Below, in pieces: positions 19,901 through 24,812 of a DNA stretch of 64,000 nt (positions are counted from its first letter, which is position 1; every line of letters starts with the position of its first letter). Source of the DNA: Saprospiraceae bacterium (GTDB lineage Bacteria; Bacteroidota; Bacteroidia; Chitinophagales; Saprospiraceae); contig JADKFX010000001.1 in NCBI GenBank assembly GCA_016717265.1, forward strand, positions 3,360,501-3,424,500, written 5' to 3'. A program made the position numbers and the translations under genes. Below the pieces are notes generated by a model that worked only from the letters and a program-made list of their open reading frames with translations, did not search any database and was not told the DNA's origin.

Positions 19901-20847
19901 GTAAGAACTCTAGCAGAAGGACAACCTCCACCAGTTATAATCTCAGTAAAATCATCTAAATTTAAAACTACCGGTGCAATAACACGTTGGCTAATACCAG
20001 TAGGAGGAACCTGACCACCACAACCATCTGTAATGGTAGCACCAGCTCTGAAGTCTTCGATGGTATATTCGCAGAAATCATCAAAATTCCTGAAGAATGG
20101 GCCAGGGCAAGTTATGGTCGGGATTGTTAAGTCACGTAAGGTAATAATTACAATACCTAGGTTGGTATTTCCGCATGCATCCGTAATCCTGACGATTGCA
20201 GGGGGGGCAGTGACCGGATTTACCGGGCAAGCCAAAGGAGCAGGGAGTGGGCCTAAAAATACTAATCCAGACAATAAAGCGGCATCACTTGTACAGTTGT
20301 CATCAACATCTGCAGCAGTGTAAGTCGCCAAGATTTGTGCCGGTGTTACCACGCAACCAGGCCCTACATCCAAAGTAATCATTTTTGGTAGTATAGAAGG
20401 CGGCGTGTTATCCCGGATAAGTAAATTATCTATCCTTGACAAAGAACAGAATACATCATCTGTAGGATCTAAAGGATTTCCAAGGAAGAAGAAGAATGCT
20501 TCGATAAGCACTGCAATATCTTCATTGGCACACGCACCTGATTTTGGAACGGTAACTACAGTGCCCGCTAAAGGAGCTTGAACTACAGCTACCAAAACAA
20601 AACCCGGTCCAGGTGTTGCAACCCAGCGAGGTAGTAAATTGGGAACTGTAATACTGCAACCTGCATCAAAATTTACAGTAATGTTAGGTGGTGGAGCTGG
20701 TCCTGTCAAGGTATTCCCTGTAATAGGGTTACAAGCCGGAACCTGTCCGTAGGAAACTTGAAAAAGACCTACAATCATTAAAAAACAAATAAACCATCCT
20801 GGGATTGAGGATCGCAATTTGTTGCTAAGTGTACAAAGGTTTGTCAT
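4726..20847 (-). CDS. Giant 5373-residue secreted HYR-repeat adhesin with T9SS sorting domain
   Basis: A single uninterrupted frame of 16.1 kb. Residues 1-34 are a Sec signal peptide (hydrophobic WFICFLMIVGLF, then SYGQ). In order after it come HYR/Ig-like modules with DNTPP and CP motifs (to about 900), a glycine-rich module (about 968-1219), three long composite repeats (about 1450-2340), W-containing HYR-like repeats with a nested globular domain (about 2651-2888), a lamin-tail-like segment (about 3275-3475), a proprotein-convertase P-like segment (about 3505-3660), more HYR modules, a carboxypeptidase-regulatory-like plus dockerin-like segment (about 4950-5082), a cohesin-like domain (about 5139-5282) and a type-A T9SS sorting domain (ELYQNTPNPF to the end). 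It is probably a cell-surface or matrix adhesin, which is an inference from the family. A FAS1-like lipoprotein gene ends 26 bases upstream and is probably co-transcribed. Most cysteines fall in the repeats. Confidence 0.93.
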   Translation of the reverse strand: MTNLCTLSNKLRSSIPGWFICFLMIVGLFQVSYGQVPACNPITGNTLTGPAPPPNITVNFDAGCSITVPNLLPRWVATPGPGFVLVAVVQAPLAGTVVTVPKSGACANEDIAVLIEAFFFFLGNPLDPTDDVFCSLSRIDNLLIRDNTPPSILPKMITLDVGPGCVVTPAQILATYTAADVDDNCTSDAALLSGLVFLGPLPAPLACPVNPVTAPPAIVRITDACGNTNLGIVIITLRDLTIPTITCPGPFFRNFDDFCEYTIEDFRAGATITDGCGGQVPPTGISQRVIAPVVLNLDDFTEIITGGGCPSARVLTIRLCAQDCFGNGPLDPPTGGPIPSNCCTFNVTITDNTPPVPDVSACPAPVILTTDANCMVTIPDFRDPALFVDNCDPIFDVDDIIQSPAPGPLDASTFVCPPGQSPITVTFRYTDCNGNGPVTTVCPMVITIIDDMAPDALTCPVPMDTFNLAIDLTTCQYTFATVPLDWFNGRAVATDNCDPNPREFNAIENFDCYELGIQPIDIGAVDCSGNENPFVGSCNVFIRANPQDADWLNPGIVCLNTGQLPLNLCALICCVPCGEWSGDAVTPGRCSAGGGIFNPTLPGAYAVTYTVGDANCHVEVTRVINVEQTFAAPFLIDDFGVCLCPDAIIDLETFLLGSAPEGGTWTISNSGGLQFVLLPPPGPGNSHAARYDGGCGVSTITYTYTNCSGATVTDVINVTIRRCKEIIWDFNQQYCQDEPFSLRAFRIEGCVDDVVNLFVAVGPDGNALIGGAPISLPLGSFVFPVLNTQVSAGDYGLQLDVVDPTGICPTKSDGKVITIYQAAGEQSTTAPNGITNPGILCETDTWPLVLTLLNPNDIAGDPFTAANVRWFGGGVTDNGTTGTFTPNDSDGDGFPGPGTYTVCVNVGDQRCEQTYCILIQIENHVVGTCALIDYRACLDPGATISFSDLLSSTAITGGTFTIISAPGAQTFNYTGAAQTYVVPAGVTSVNIETWGAQGGAGGTSNNPAGLGGYASGTLAVVPGQVLNIYVGGQGTSFNGADANNAGGFNGGGNGGFDNFPQVENGGGGGGASDIRVGGTALADRVIVAAGGGGGSGGFFGPVAPGADGGGLIGNNAPPHINSIGGTGGTQAAGGVAGTLLRGATDGTLGQGGNGSSNVAAWGSGGAGGGYFGGGGGTSTTDHGSGFGAGGGGGSSYIGGVTAATTTTGVQTGPGLVRITAPTVFSVIPGDVVTGLVYNGGCGTVEYQYTIPSCPDDIVCRGTIVVNQLPHISLSGPQIYCANDVGPYTIRNNGTTTLCGINGVFSGPGITDAGNGATASFNPQTAGEGTHNIIYTIGTNTPGGPDCQQIDTLEVVINAASDPSFVIPINVCADVTAVPLVLSNPHASVNAGSPDGNAEVIWSGPGVTDNGGNDPTGSFDPSVAGPGYHLICVMTGESNCMKYSCRLIRVYPVNNATLRNDVARGCFIFNNSNGGPFVDFNLEELKTAGTTPGGTWSHISGPAFAIRNYTMSASPGCHQLRYTVPAAFPGAPGACAEVSDDVFLLLLEAPTPSFDLAEEVCWNGIPGSLTLSTLYNGNTSGVNSTRTYVWTATAVSGGPIPTFNDNTVQSPTITAQGAGVFEICVTEILTYAACGSLAAGISCPETYCERITIHQTNTEVNPTWTRPNPFRFCTTDPCIDLDLLVTGTPNGVFTGQGVQLDPSHPNYRFCPAVAGVGTHAITYTVQNGAGCTAVMTHNLEVYGPVTAACPEDDFAIACATRRLGSPQTYGGFPNASEFFIPVNIESYYTMGTFDLLTFLCPAATRGGTWSIVSSPTNALGGGITGVVQSNTLVYTDPGCYIVRYTVMAFPGATGACTATFDYRLTVGEEPTPGFNLPDQICWAVGVPTISYNIVANYLTSQAPHPNTTLFLRAFNSSNNSVATVSAGGVVTIIGAGIVTICMQEHYDNANCSFVECRKEYCETITITNSVTASNPNWTGFGPICVDAPCVRLDLLVTGTPGGVFTGAGVSTTTAGHPQYEFCPAVAGVGTHAVTYTVNSPDGCSNVLTRNIVVAPLANATLANKQIPCIVEPGGVIPLSVLFASTATSPGGSWSFAGTPPSGAQIMGNNLVFTQAGCYCFTYTVTTVPGATGGGCFAQSSACLQISEQPTPSFSVQNEICWSTNDPVTTFNPLVNSPSYDAAGVVTRTWGTSPTPLPQITLNTATGAFTINGPVPLGGLIFDLCMTETITTPICGPAAGPNPASPANPASVCTEQYCERISIRDGTLLNATFTANPVNPCIGQSVTLTPAVAGGTFTGNGVTFNGNGGNGTFVPTACGIYAVTYTLDDPNGCSNSYTLNIYTDTVRPTLTLPANIIVDCQNPLSPSMAAWAAGASATDNCAGVVVTNRVFDRQSACSPGTGTYVFVFTATDACGNTRVGYANYTVRDITPPVITGGSNLIVECGNDVYARVYAWLDSHAGTIGTDACDASPFLLWTNNFSGLINNYCGVAIPVVFTVSDRCGNVASVTFTLQVRDQTPPVWNVRPQNTTLECDGTNDPYQQVSAWLRANGNGVALDSCQITINYTNNFNGLTGGCNRNTGSALVTFTAADVCGNTTTAQATVTVVDKTAPEILSPARDTVVECDGNGNAAGFAAWINNHASAVAADLCSGVTCQPFPGAKAALVSSNPFPWGGGPSYDDYTTSMNQIFGVGNWDRFDFTVSAATLFSRNYRFIYIDGSDAISNTFNTFINNNLGLAEAWVTCGGRLLLNAAPNTGGNINLGFGGVQITYPNFTPNVIQANPHPIFNGPYLPTGAAYTGNFFGHAIIGPPSMNIIIRENGGANRPVLAESLWGGGIVMFGGMTASGFHGPQPNARNLKWNILDYLNTRPLQLDQDVLSGGIFIWDTTFISNEVTCGQNRRITYRFNALDSCGNISNGTVARFIVRDTTPPVWIVNPGNLQVQCDGRGNITQLNNWLTSTGGGSVLTDLCNGVVRFEHDQVREYDRCSNTDSTIYRFTAYDCSGNSSTREASFIIIDNLAPTIVSPARDTTISCENLSGNNDDELIGWLNYRAGFNTVDACSDQITYTNDYQAANWVRVCGPARFVIVTFSATDDCGNVSRSSARFTITDNIRPRFLNCPPPIVQDAEKDHCDAYVTVPKLVATDNCTQADSIVITQIFGPNPVQFRFPVGTTILKYEARDLCNNRDTCTIKVVVNDYWDIPVITCPANLDLVNDPGVCGKNNVTGLAPVSVRDICPHTAVTYVIRNEAGDTIKKGIRDASNSNFPKGNNQICYTVQDQPILLITEVTQQIDAIVVGTTSPLPFFISPADVNGDYVEITNFGPSSIDVSCLSLNIFQGGVLVGTYTLPNMPGPVLPSGGVLTLHVGAALPGFPDNPAAFFYNMNLPEVAINMPRGYVLNHLSLRNVDAVTTNGYSLLGQGTPAMTAAGWSGISPTNLDRGSYYRYCILDRNIADDWRLAEGCEPASIGRVNPILAQYVFPSNGLITSVQTIAAQKDTCCFNVLVRDTEIPMCATNDTFTFTGLTGTASGPGCYTFNLTVPVNPTTKIIDIWVTNLNLTASNFANTEGTLIHPDGTRVRLWNDGVCNGFTNFIAGRISDLDPTKVANAICASLAGGLNYKPDQPLSVLCPKSAAGTWRLEIENNSASPSSISLNGWSLRVLSQRAYAQRDTTFNNDLDFCGANFMWIHPVVMDNCCMGTVDVTYIPVPMPGCPLHSVPTGGRVNPGTKTTQFFSVGATRVVYTLTDMSGNTGSCEFTVTIRDAQAPVFTNCPKDYTINLNGGDCYAFLEINPALWADDNCDSVRITVNPPLNTQLGIGVHKITATATDKAGNSTMCMWNITVVENNPTSRDLACVDEINFSLGPDCLGTITADELLAGINYGCKDRFTLIIEDWITGARHSNVFTTADIGRYFKVTVIDPVTGNKCWSKVFIEYKATPAIDCPRDTIVACNSSLDPEYLGNPIIRSCVFDYDIHYDDTITKARDCDFPIAFIIKRTFTVTNELGNGSQCTQIIQVKAFDLSKIEWPRSYDNLDLPALHCDAKRFEKDVTPHILPSPYCVDGYLLDSAYWYLTGGDPRIVDPFTRDLSGDRLPKLLGWNYLEGGINDGHPSPYGIYYDAHPQWRNTGACWGPNQVWMWQGTGAPSLDGVALNKDNKNCNLSIRYDDEVYDVCANGYEILRYWKVRNMCLPPLAGVNPVEYIQVIKVLDEEGPKIAYPDTVIVGTNPWTCDGTWEVPAPWITDNCSDSINFTVRTWSGTAIQQLDGSWIVINMKLGVHPVVITAIDACGNKTEKTIKVNVIDNTPPTAVCDRNIVVSIAGNQSPGENFGKIFAEDINDGSFDNCRAHVFFKAIRMEHLRNTNNGSNANQPDNGTNCASVNGDDNVIIDGNQIYFDDYVKFCCTDAGKRIMVVMRVFDVEPGDGPVAPSRMNQNGSLFGHYSDCMVEIEIQDKGVPTVVPPPNIVVSCWFWFDVDKLTDPNDPTFGRVVTDLSDRHKVVTTDLVCYNYCVRNDITGYPGFVPGAPPSNPPAWNRACDYYRSLFDTAHYDRKYELVWGFDGYVLSNCGNTPTISVNDNRECGQGQITRTVVARGPNGISVTGTQIIWVVDCDPFYINRADNCDPDDDITWPGNCTGQATTINGCGADISPDNPLLGRPVIENGADDLCALISIEYFDEIFTIEPDACFKVLRKWVVIDWCQYDPSIDPVKGRWEYLQIIKVHDTDKPVVSIEVGPCEPAVKRASDNICYGHISLVADATDNCSPLDWLFYDYKIDLFNDGIGTHQGYDFKVGPLTRKEYAAGRTPLFHHNPLADNENNPFEASGTYPIGIHKICWFVEDGCGNIGTLCQLFEVKDCKAPTPYCLTGVITVPMPASKCVTVWAKDLDRGSFDNCTTNDALNFYFDGDTSKTSITICCDDFVAAGANDELLVEVQMWVEDEEGNTDYCKTVIIVQDNQDLCPNSSNVTGKITGNLKTEKGDETEFADVQMHVGPKMMKQVTTHADGHYMFGDLAVGASAEYAVKPARNDNHINGVSTADIVKIQRHILGIELLNSPYKLIAADVNATNAITAADVSEIRKLILGITSEFAKVQSWTFVPTNYVFPLPIAPWNAPRQVLVPMPNTGTHVEDFVAIKMGDVTNNAAAHNFTNATSRHKDQLHFEIESGKLKAGEVYEINFMASNFEDIAGYQYTFKFDQEAMLYEGIKGGVLDIDESNFGVTSIDNGILTTSWNSNKGMSFKSDEVLFTLSFRALKDANVSDLIAITSDLTTAEAYNASLDIKGVDLGVRTDNGVVESGVFELYQNTPNPFETETVVSFRLPTASPALLTIYDVTGKVVRVYEINGVKGLNSITIGKDDIETSGVLYYQLDGADHTATKRMTKLK
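5000..5990 (-). other. Dockerin-like and cohesin-like tail modules of the giant protein
   Basis: On the protein, a CNA-B/carboxypeptidase-regulatory-like fold (about 5600-5990 with the dockerin) leads into two dockerin-type Ca-binding halves: GVSTADIVKIQRHILG and, after AADVNATNAI, TAADVSEIRKLILG. After a linker follows a beta-rich segment with EINFMASNFEDIAGYQYTFKF and VLFTLSFRALKD, which resembles a cohesin fold. The dockerin halves are clear by pattern. The cohesin call is by resemblance only. Confidence 0.65.
12183..12897 (-). other. Globular ThuA/GATase1-like domain nested in an HYR-like repeat
   Basis: About 238 residues of alpha/beta-looking sequence interrupt one W-type HYR repeat. 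The repeat begins normally (ARDTVVECDG ... AADLCSGV) and resumes after the insert at TCGQNRRITYRFNALDSCGN. The insert contains NYRFIYIDGSDAI, AWVTCGGRLLLNAAPN, a HAII strand and LWGGGIVMFGGMTASGFHG. This order resembles ThuA or class-I glutamine-amidotransferase-like Rossmann folds. No complete Cys-His-Glu triad is evident, so it is more likely a binding than a catalytic domain. The fold assignment is tentative. Confidence 0.5.
13815..16490 (-). repeat. Three tandem composite repeats of about 290-310 residues in the giant protein
   Basis: Each copy has the same three-part order. A block with GGTWS or GGSWS leads through PGCY to an APGATGAC-like segment; a PTPSF or PTPGF block carries a conserved CW; and a YCE block continues to LDLLVTGTP, GVFTG and CPAVAGVGTHA. 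Copy starts lie near 16490, 15625 and 14685, and the third copy is the most diverged in its last block. Conservation is clear at protein level but not as long identical DNA. Confidence 0.8.
17190..17945 (-). other. Glycine-rich (ALK-type) module of the giant protein
   Basis: About 250 residues open with YVVPAGVTSVNIETWGAQGG and run through many GG and GGGGG runs (SGTLAVVPGQVLNIYVGGQG, ADRVIVAAGGGGG) to GPGLVRI. This order matches the Gly_rich family (glycine-rich region of ALK/LTK receptors and bacterial surface proteins). The DNA here is locally GC-rich because of the glycine codons. Confidence 0.75.
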
Positions 20848-20873
20848 GAGATTAGTATTTGTAAAAAATTCGT

Positions 20874-21536
20874 TTAATCCAATAAATTATTAATAAAATA
20901 CAATTTTGTTGAAGGCTTCAAACTGACTTCTTCGTCATAAGTCTGTTTTTTACCATCAATTACCAAAATATTTTTTGCTTCATCTAATACTACCGATTTT
21001 CCATTCATCATCCGGACAGGAGATTTAATATTTGGATCTGAAAATCCGAATCCGACATGTTTAAATAGAAAATTAAGATTTTCCTGGGTTGTTAATTCAG
21101 GATAAATCAATTGCGAAAACTTTGCATTGTCTAAAGTCTTCAATGCTACATCTGAAGGTACCAACAAGGTATATTCAAATTGACCAGGTCTCATAAACAC
21201 AGTCATATAGTTTCCGCGTTCTAAAAATTCAGCAAACAAAGAGTATGCTGGTTTGGCTTTAACAGCCGCTATAATATTTTTGTATTGTTCTTTTAGGACT
21301 TCATCAGAAGCAATGACTTCACTTGGCACAGCTTTTGCTTGTGATCTAAGTCGTTGAGGAATTGAATCCTGGTTTGTAGTAGAAGTTTTTAAGGCTGGGT
21401 TGGTTTCATTTCTACAAGAAAACGAAACAAAGCATAAGGAGAAAATAACAGCGCAAACTGTCCATGGTTTGCACCACGACATATGAATTGCTTCATGCAG
21501 ATTGCGTCTTTTCATTCTTGGTTTGGTTTTTTGCAC
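20874..21536 (-). CDS. FAS1 (fasciclin)-like lipoprotein
   Basis: A 220-residue frame. The likeliest true start is the internal ATG at 21482, giving 202 residues that begin MSWCKPWTVCAVIFSLCF, a signal peptide ending at the lipobox-like SFSC; the upstream ATGs only lengthen the n-region. After a polar linker the C-terminal 130 residues show a fasciclin pattern: YSLFAEFLERGNYM, TLLVPSDVAL, NLNFLFKHVG, MNGKSVVLDEAKN and a final YFINNLLD. FAS1 domains mediate adhesion. Its stop lies 26 bases before the giant adhesin gene on the same strand, so the two probably form an operon, with the lipoprotein a plausible surface partner. A related lipoprotein is encoded at 21978-22574. Confidence 0.72.
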   Translation of the reverse strand: MQKTKPRMKRRNLHEAIHMSWCKPWTVCAVIFSLCFVSFSCRNETNPALKTSTTNQDSIPQRLRSQAKAVPSEVIASDEVLKEQYKNIIAAVKAKPAYSLFAEFLERGNYMTVFMRPGQFEYTLLVPSDVALKTLDNAKFSQLIYPELTTQENLNFLFKHVGFGFSDPNIKSPVRMMNGKSVVLDEAKNILVIDGKKQTYDEEVSLKPSTKLYFINNLLD

Positions 21537-21977
21537 ACTAAAAGCCCCCTGGATAGTACGACTATCTAACAGAAAACCAATAGTTTACAAATAATTGCTT
21601 CGTCACCGGAGTCTTCGTTCCCCCGATTAATACCTTGCAAATATAGAAATGAGATAATACGGTAGTTAAAAAAAGTAAAATATTTTTATATTTTTTTTTT
21701 AATAACATGTATCATCTTGAATTATAAAGTAAATACAAATAACAAAAAATAATAATGTCTAATTTTAACTATTTATTAATGGGAGCTTAATCATAGTCAT
21801 ATATAAAAAACATGAAGAATGTAAGATGTTTTTTTATCATCCTTTATGTATATTAAATAAATTTAATCTGTAAATAGATATTGTAACTTTTTGAAACTCA
21901 ATTTTTCAAAATCACATTAAAAGCATTTGCCTAGAAATGGCAAAAATTATAAAAAGTAAGGTTTACCATTCTATAAT
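21537..21977. other. Intergenic region holding the leader of the FAS1/giant-protein operon
   Basis: On the minus strand a TATATTTG box at 21638-21645 fits the Bacteroidota -7 element and would leave a leader of about 100 bases. That leader contains a GC-rich patch (21600-21630) in otherwise very AT-rich DNA and a perfect hairpin GATAGT-CGT-ACTATC at 21552-21566. The remainder, 21660-21977, is AT-rich with no gene seen. Confidence 0.45.
21638..21645 (-). promoter_or_regulatory. Candidate -7 element TATATTTG
   Basis: It matches TAnnTTTG on the minus strand and is the best box upstream of the FAS1-like lipoprotein and giant-adhesin genes. There is no convincing -33 TTTG at the ideal spacing. 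Confidence 0.4.
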
Positions 21978-22574
21978 TTATCTGTAAATCACCGTATCCA
22001 AATGCATAATTTTTAAATCTTCTGAGATTTTTTCAGTCGATAATATTCGCATAGAAGTGTTTTTAAGTTTCAAAATATTGCGGGCTTCCAGAACTTCTAC
22101 TTCGTCTGCCAACAAACTCCGATAACTCATTCCAACATACTTTTTTCTTGGATCTATCAATATATGGTGCAACAGAAATTTCAACTGATAGGCTTCATTG
22201 GTAGGTGCCATTTCCTGCAAGTTCTTTTGCAAATATTCCGGCAACTCGCCGATTGCACTATTCTTAACGGCCAAAATCAGATATCCCTGATTTTCAGCAT
22301 TTACAAATAAATGTCTTTCTTTAAAATGATCTACAACTGCAGAAAAAGAACTGTATTCGGGTTTCTTTTTCAAATTCTCAAGGATCTGTGCCATAATATC
22401 TCGAGAAGTCTGTTCTTTCTTCAAATCTTCTTCAGATTTTTCCGGGATTACTAAAGTTTGAGCAGGTTTAACTGGTTCGTTGACATTTTGTTTGCCCGTG
22501 CTTTTACAAGCCAACAAACCTAAATTAAGTAAGCACATGAATACATAAGCATAACATTGGAACCTGCAATTCAT
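21978..22574 (-). CDS. FAS1-like lipoprotein, paralogue of the neighbouring lipoprotein
   Basis: A 198-residue protein with a clear lipoprotein signal (lipobox LLAC; Cys at about residue 23), a charged linker, and a C-terminal region paralleling the lipoprotein at 20874-21536: KPEYSSFSAVVDHFKERHLF, GYLILAVKNSAIGEL, YQLKFLLHHILID, LEARNILKL and a terminal LDTVIYR. The fasciclin resemblance is weaker than in its neighbour, so FAS1 is a tentative call supported mainly by that pairwise resemblance. It has its own promoter box at 22599-22606. Its function is unknown beyond a probable outer-membrane location. Confidence 0.6.
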   Translation of the reverse strand: MNCRFQCYAYVFMCLLNLGLLACKSTGKQNVNEPVKPAQTLVIPEKSEEDLKKEQTSRDIMAQILENLKKKPEYSSFSAVVDHFKERHLFVNAENQGYLILAVKNSAIGELPEYLQKNLQEMAPTNEAYQLKFLLHHILIDPRKKYVGMSYRSLLADEVEVLEARNILKLKNTSMRILSTEKISEDLKIMHLDTVIYR

Positions 22575-22598
22575 AGTCTATAGTTTAAATAATGTCCG

Positions 22599-22606
22599 CA
22601 AAAGTA
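22599..22606 (-). promoter_or_regulatory. Candidate -7 element TACTTTTG
   Basis: A TAnnTTTG box 25 bases upstream of the ATG at 22574, predicting a leader of under 20 bases. Confidence 0.5.
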
Positions 22607-22719
22607 ATGCCTATTCGAATTTTGAAGATAATTATATTGGATGTTCAGATGTACTGCTTTGATAGCATTGATTAAAAGCCTAATTCTCATTTCAATATTC
22701 ACTTTTAAATCTGGAACAC

Positions 22720-22727
22720 TAACTTTG
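22720..22727 (+). promoter_or_regulatory. Candidate -7 element TAACTTTG giving a nearly leaderless pccB mRNA
   Basis: This is an exact TAnnTTTG match. Transcription should start about 22731-22733, within a few bases of the ATG at 22734. It lies inside the longer possible reading frame that begins at 22641, which argues against that longer start. Confidence 0.6.
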
Positions 22728-22733
22728 CCAATT

Positions 22734-24278
22734 ATGCAGCAAAAAAAATTAGAACTTCTAAATCAAAAAAAAGAAGATGCTCAGCTAGGAGGTGGGTTAA
22801 AAAGAATCCATTCTCAGCATTCAAAAAAGAAATTAACTGCACGGGAACGCATTGAACTGCTTTGTGATCCGGGGAGTTTCGAAGAACTTGGGATGCTAGT
22901 TACACATCGCACTTCAGATTTCGGAATGGAGGAACAACTCTATTTTGGTGATGGGGTTGTTACGGGTTATGGTACTGTAAACCTCCGATTAATTTATGTT
23001 TTTGCACAAGACTTTACGGTTTTTGGTGGATCGCTCTCTGAAACACATGCAGAGAAAATTTGCCGACTTATGGATATGGCTCTTAAAACGGGTGCACCTG
23101 TAATCGGTTTGAATGATTCTGGCGGTGCCCGGATACAAGAAGGTGTACGTTCTTTAGCTGGGTATGCCGATATATTTTATCGAAATGTAAGAGCATCCGG
23201 AGTCATTCCTCAAATATCAGCAATTATGGGACCTTGTGCTGGGGGCGCTGTTTATTCGCCTGCAATAACGGATTTCATTTTGATGGTCGAACAAAGCAGT
23301 TATATGTTTGTCACAGGTCCAAATGTTGTAAAAACTGTAACCAATGAAGAAGTTACTTCAGAAAGTTTAGGCGGAGCACATACCCATGCGACGAAATCCG
23401 GGATCAACCAAATTACCGCCAACAATGATGCAGACTGTATTCTAAAAATTAAAACATTACTATCCTATATTCCTCAAAATTGTGAAGAAAAAACACCAAA
23501 GCAAGAATATATTATAGCAAACGAATTAAGACCTGCACTCTCCACTATAATTCCAGAAATTGCAACACAACCCTATGATATTAAAACTGTAATTATTGAA
23601 ACTATAGACAGCAATAGTTTTTTTGAAATTCAGGAGGACTATGCAGAAAATATTATTGTCGGATTTGGACGACTTGCAGGTAGAAGTATTGGAATCATCA
23701 GCAATCAACCGATGGTGTTAGCAGGTTGTCTGGATGTAAATGCTTCTAAAAAAGCAGCTCGGTTTGTTCGGTTTTGTGATTGTTTTAATATACCACTTTT
23801 AATCTTTGTAGATGTTCCAGGATTTTTACCAGGTACAGATCAGGAATGGAATGGAGTCATCAGTAATGGTGCAAAATTATTATATGCATTTAGTGAAGCC
23901 ACTGTACCAAGAATTACAGTAATCACAAGAAAGGCCTATGGTGGTGCCTATGATGTAATGAATAGTAAACACATTGGCGCTGATTTTAATTTTGCCTGGC
24001 CAAGTGCAGAAATTGCCGTTATGGGTGCAAAAGGTGCTATTGAAATAATTTTTAAAAAAGAAATAGAATCGGCTTCAGATCCTATGAAAGCCTTACTTGA
24101 AAAAGAAGCAGCGTATGCTGATAAATTTGCAAATCCATATCATGCAGCAGCAAGAGGGTTTATCGATGAAGTAATAGATCCTTCATTTACCAGAATCAAA
24201 TTAATCAAAGCGTTTGCTAGTCTTGAAAACAAAGTAGATAATCTTCCAAAGAAAAAACATGGCAATATTCCATTGTAA
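22734..24278 (+). CDS. pccB: Acyl-CoA carboxylase carboxyltransferase subunit (propionyl-CoA carboxylase beta type)
   Basis: Transfers the carboxyl group from carboxybiotin to acyl-CoA, probably propionyl-CoA. The 514 residues from ATG 22734 begin MQQKKLELLNQKKEDAQLGG, the usual family N-terminus. A frame extends upstream to 22641, but the extra 31 residues are hydrophobic and contain a predicted promoter, so they were left out. Both crotonase-fold halves are complete: KKLTARERIELLCDPGSFEE, the oxyanion segment SGGARIQEGV (about 128) and, in the second half, ITRKAYGGAYDVM (about 398). Length fits PccB/MmdA. It pairs with the biotin carboxylase and mutase genes at the window start, although it is 18 kb away and separately transcribed. 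Confidence 0.95.
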   Translation: MQQKKLELLNQKKEDAQLGGGLKRIHSQHSKKKLTARERIELLCDPGSFEELGMLVTHRTSDFGMEEQLYFGDGVVTGYGTVNLRLIYVFAQDFTVFGGSLSETHAEKICRLMDMALKTGAPVIGLNDSGGARIQEGVRSLAGYADIFYRNVRASGVIPQISAIMGPCAGGAVYSPAITDFILMVEQSSYMFVTGPNVVKTVTNEEVTSESLGGAHTHATKSGINQITANNDADCILKIKTLLSYIPQNCEEKTPKQEYIIANELRPALSTIIPEIATQPYDIKTVIIETIDSNSFFEIQEDYAENIIVGFGRLAGRSIGIISNQPMVLAGCLDVNASKKAARFVRFCDCFNIPLLIFVDVPGFLPGTDQEWNGVISNGAKLLYAFSEATVPRITVITRKAYGGAYDVMNSKHIGADFNFAWPSAEIAVMGAKGAIEIIFKKEIESASDPMKALLEKEAAYADKFANPYHAAARGFIDEVIDPSFTRIKLIKAFASLENKVDNLPKKKHGNIPL

Positions 24279-24464
24279 TTTAATTGGATTAAGAGTTCAC
24301 AATCTCTTTCTGTAAATAAAATATTCGACAATAAGTGATTCAAATAATTTTCTTAAAATGTTCATACATCATAACCACTTATTACAATTCATCAAAAAAC
24401 AAAGTTTTTATCAAAACTCTATACAATAAATGTTGTTATTATACCAATTTAAGAAAGGAAGGCT

Positions 24465-24812
24465 ATGGCAATTATAATTACCGACGAATGCATCAATTGT
24501 GGTGCCTGCGAACCAGAATGCCCAAATAATGCGATTTATGAAGGTGGAATCGAATGGGCCATGGCGGAAGGAACGAAATTAACAGGAACCTATATTTTGG
24601 AAGATGGCACAGAAGTCGACGTCCAATCTAAATTGAGTCCGGTAAGTAATGAATATTATTTTATTGTACCCGATAAATGTACAGAATGTGTTGGCTTTCA
24701 CGAAGAACCTCAATGCGCAGCTGTTTGTCCGGTAGATTGTTGTGTTCCAGATCCTGATCGCAGAGAATCGAATGATAAATTATCTGCTAGACAAAATACA
24801 TTGCATCATTGA
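24465..24812 (+). CDS. Two-[4Fe-4S] ferredoxin (YfhL/Fdx-type)
   Basis: A soluble electron carrier of 115 residues. The first cluster motif is CINCGACEPECP (C9, C12, C15, C19). The second is CTEC followed by a long gap and CAAVCP plus CC, the spaced motif of YfhL-like ferredoxins. The start is supported by an unusually good Shine-Dalgarno sequence for this genome (AAAGGAAGG, 4 bases before ATG). A 64-residue frame starting at 24335 overlaps it out of phase and is not considered real. The redox partner is not apparent from the neighbours. Confidence 0.93.
   Translation: MAIIITDECINCGACEPECPNNAIYEGGIEWAMAEGTKLTGTYILEDGTEVDVQSKLSPVSNEYYFIVPDKCTECVGFHEEPQCAAVCPVDCCVPDPDRRESNDKLSARQNTLHH

Noticed and set aside
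22641..22733. 31-codon N-terminal extension of pccB
   Set aside because: Contains the predicted promoter box and a hydrophobic stretch not expected in this cytoplasmic enzyme.
24335..24529. 64-codon frame overlapping the ferredoxin start
   Set aside because: Out of phase with the well-supported ferredoxin gene, which has a strong Shine-Dalgarno sequence.
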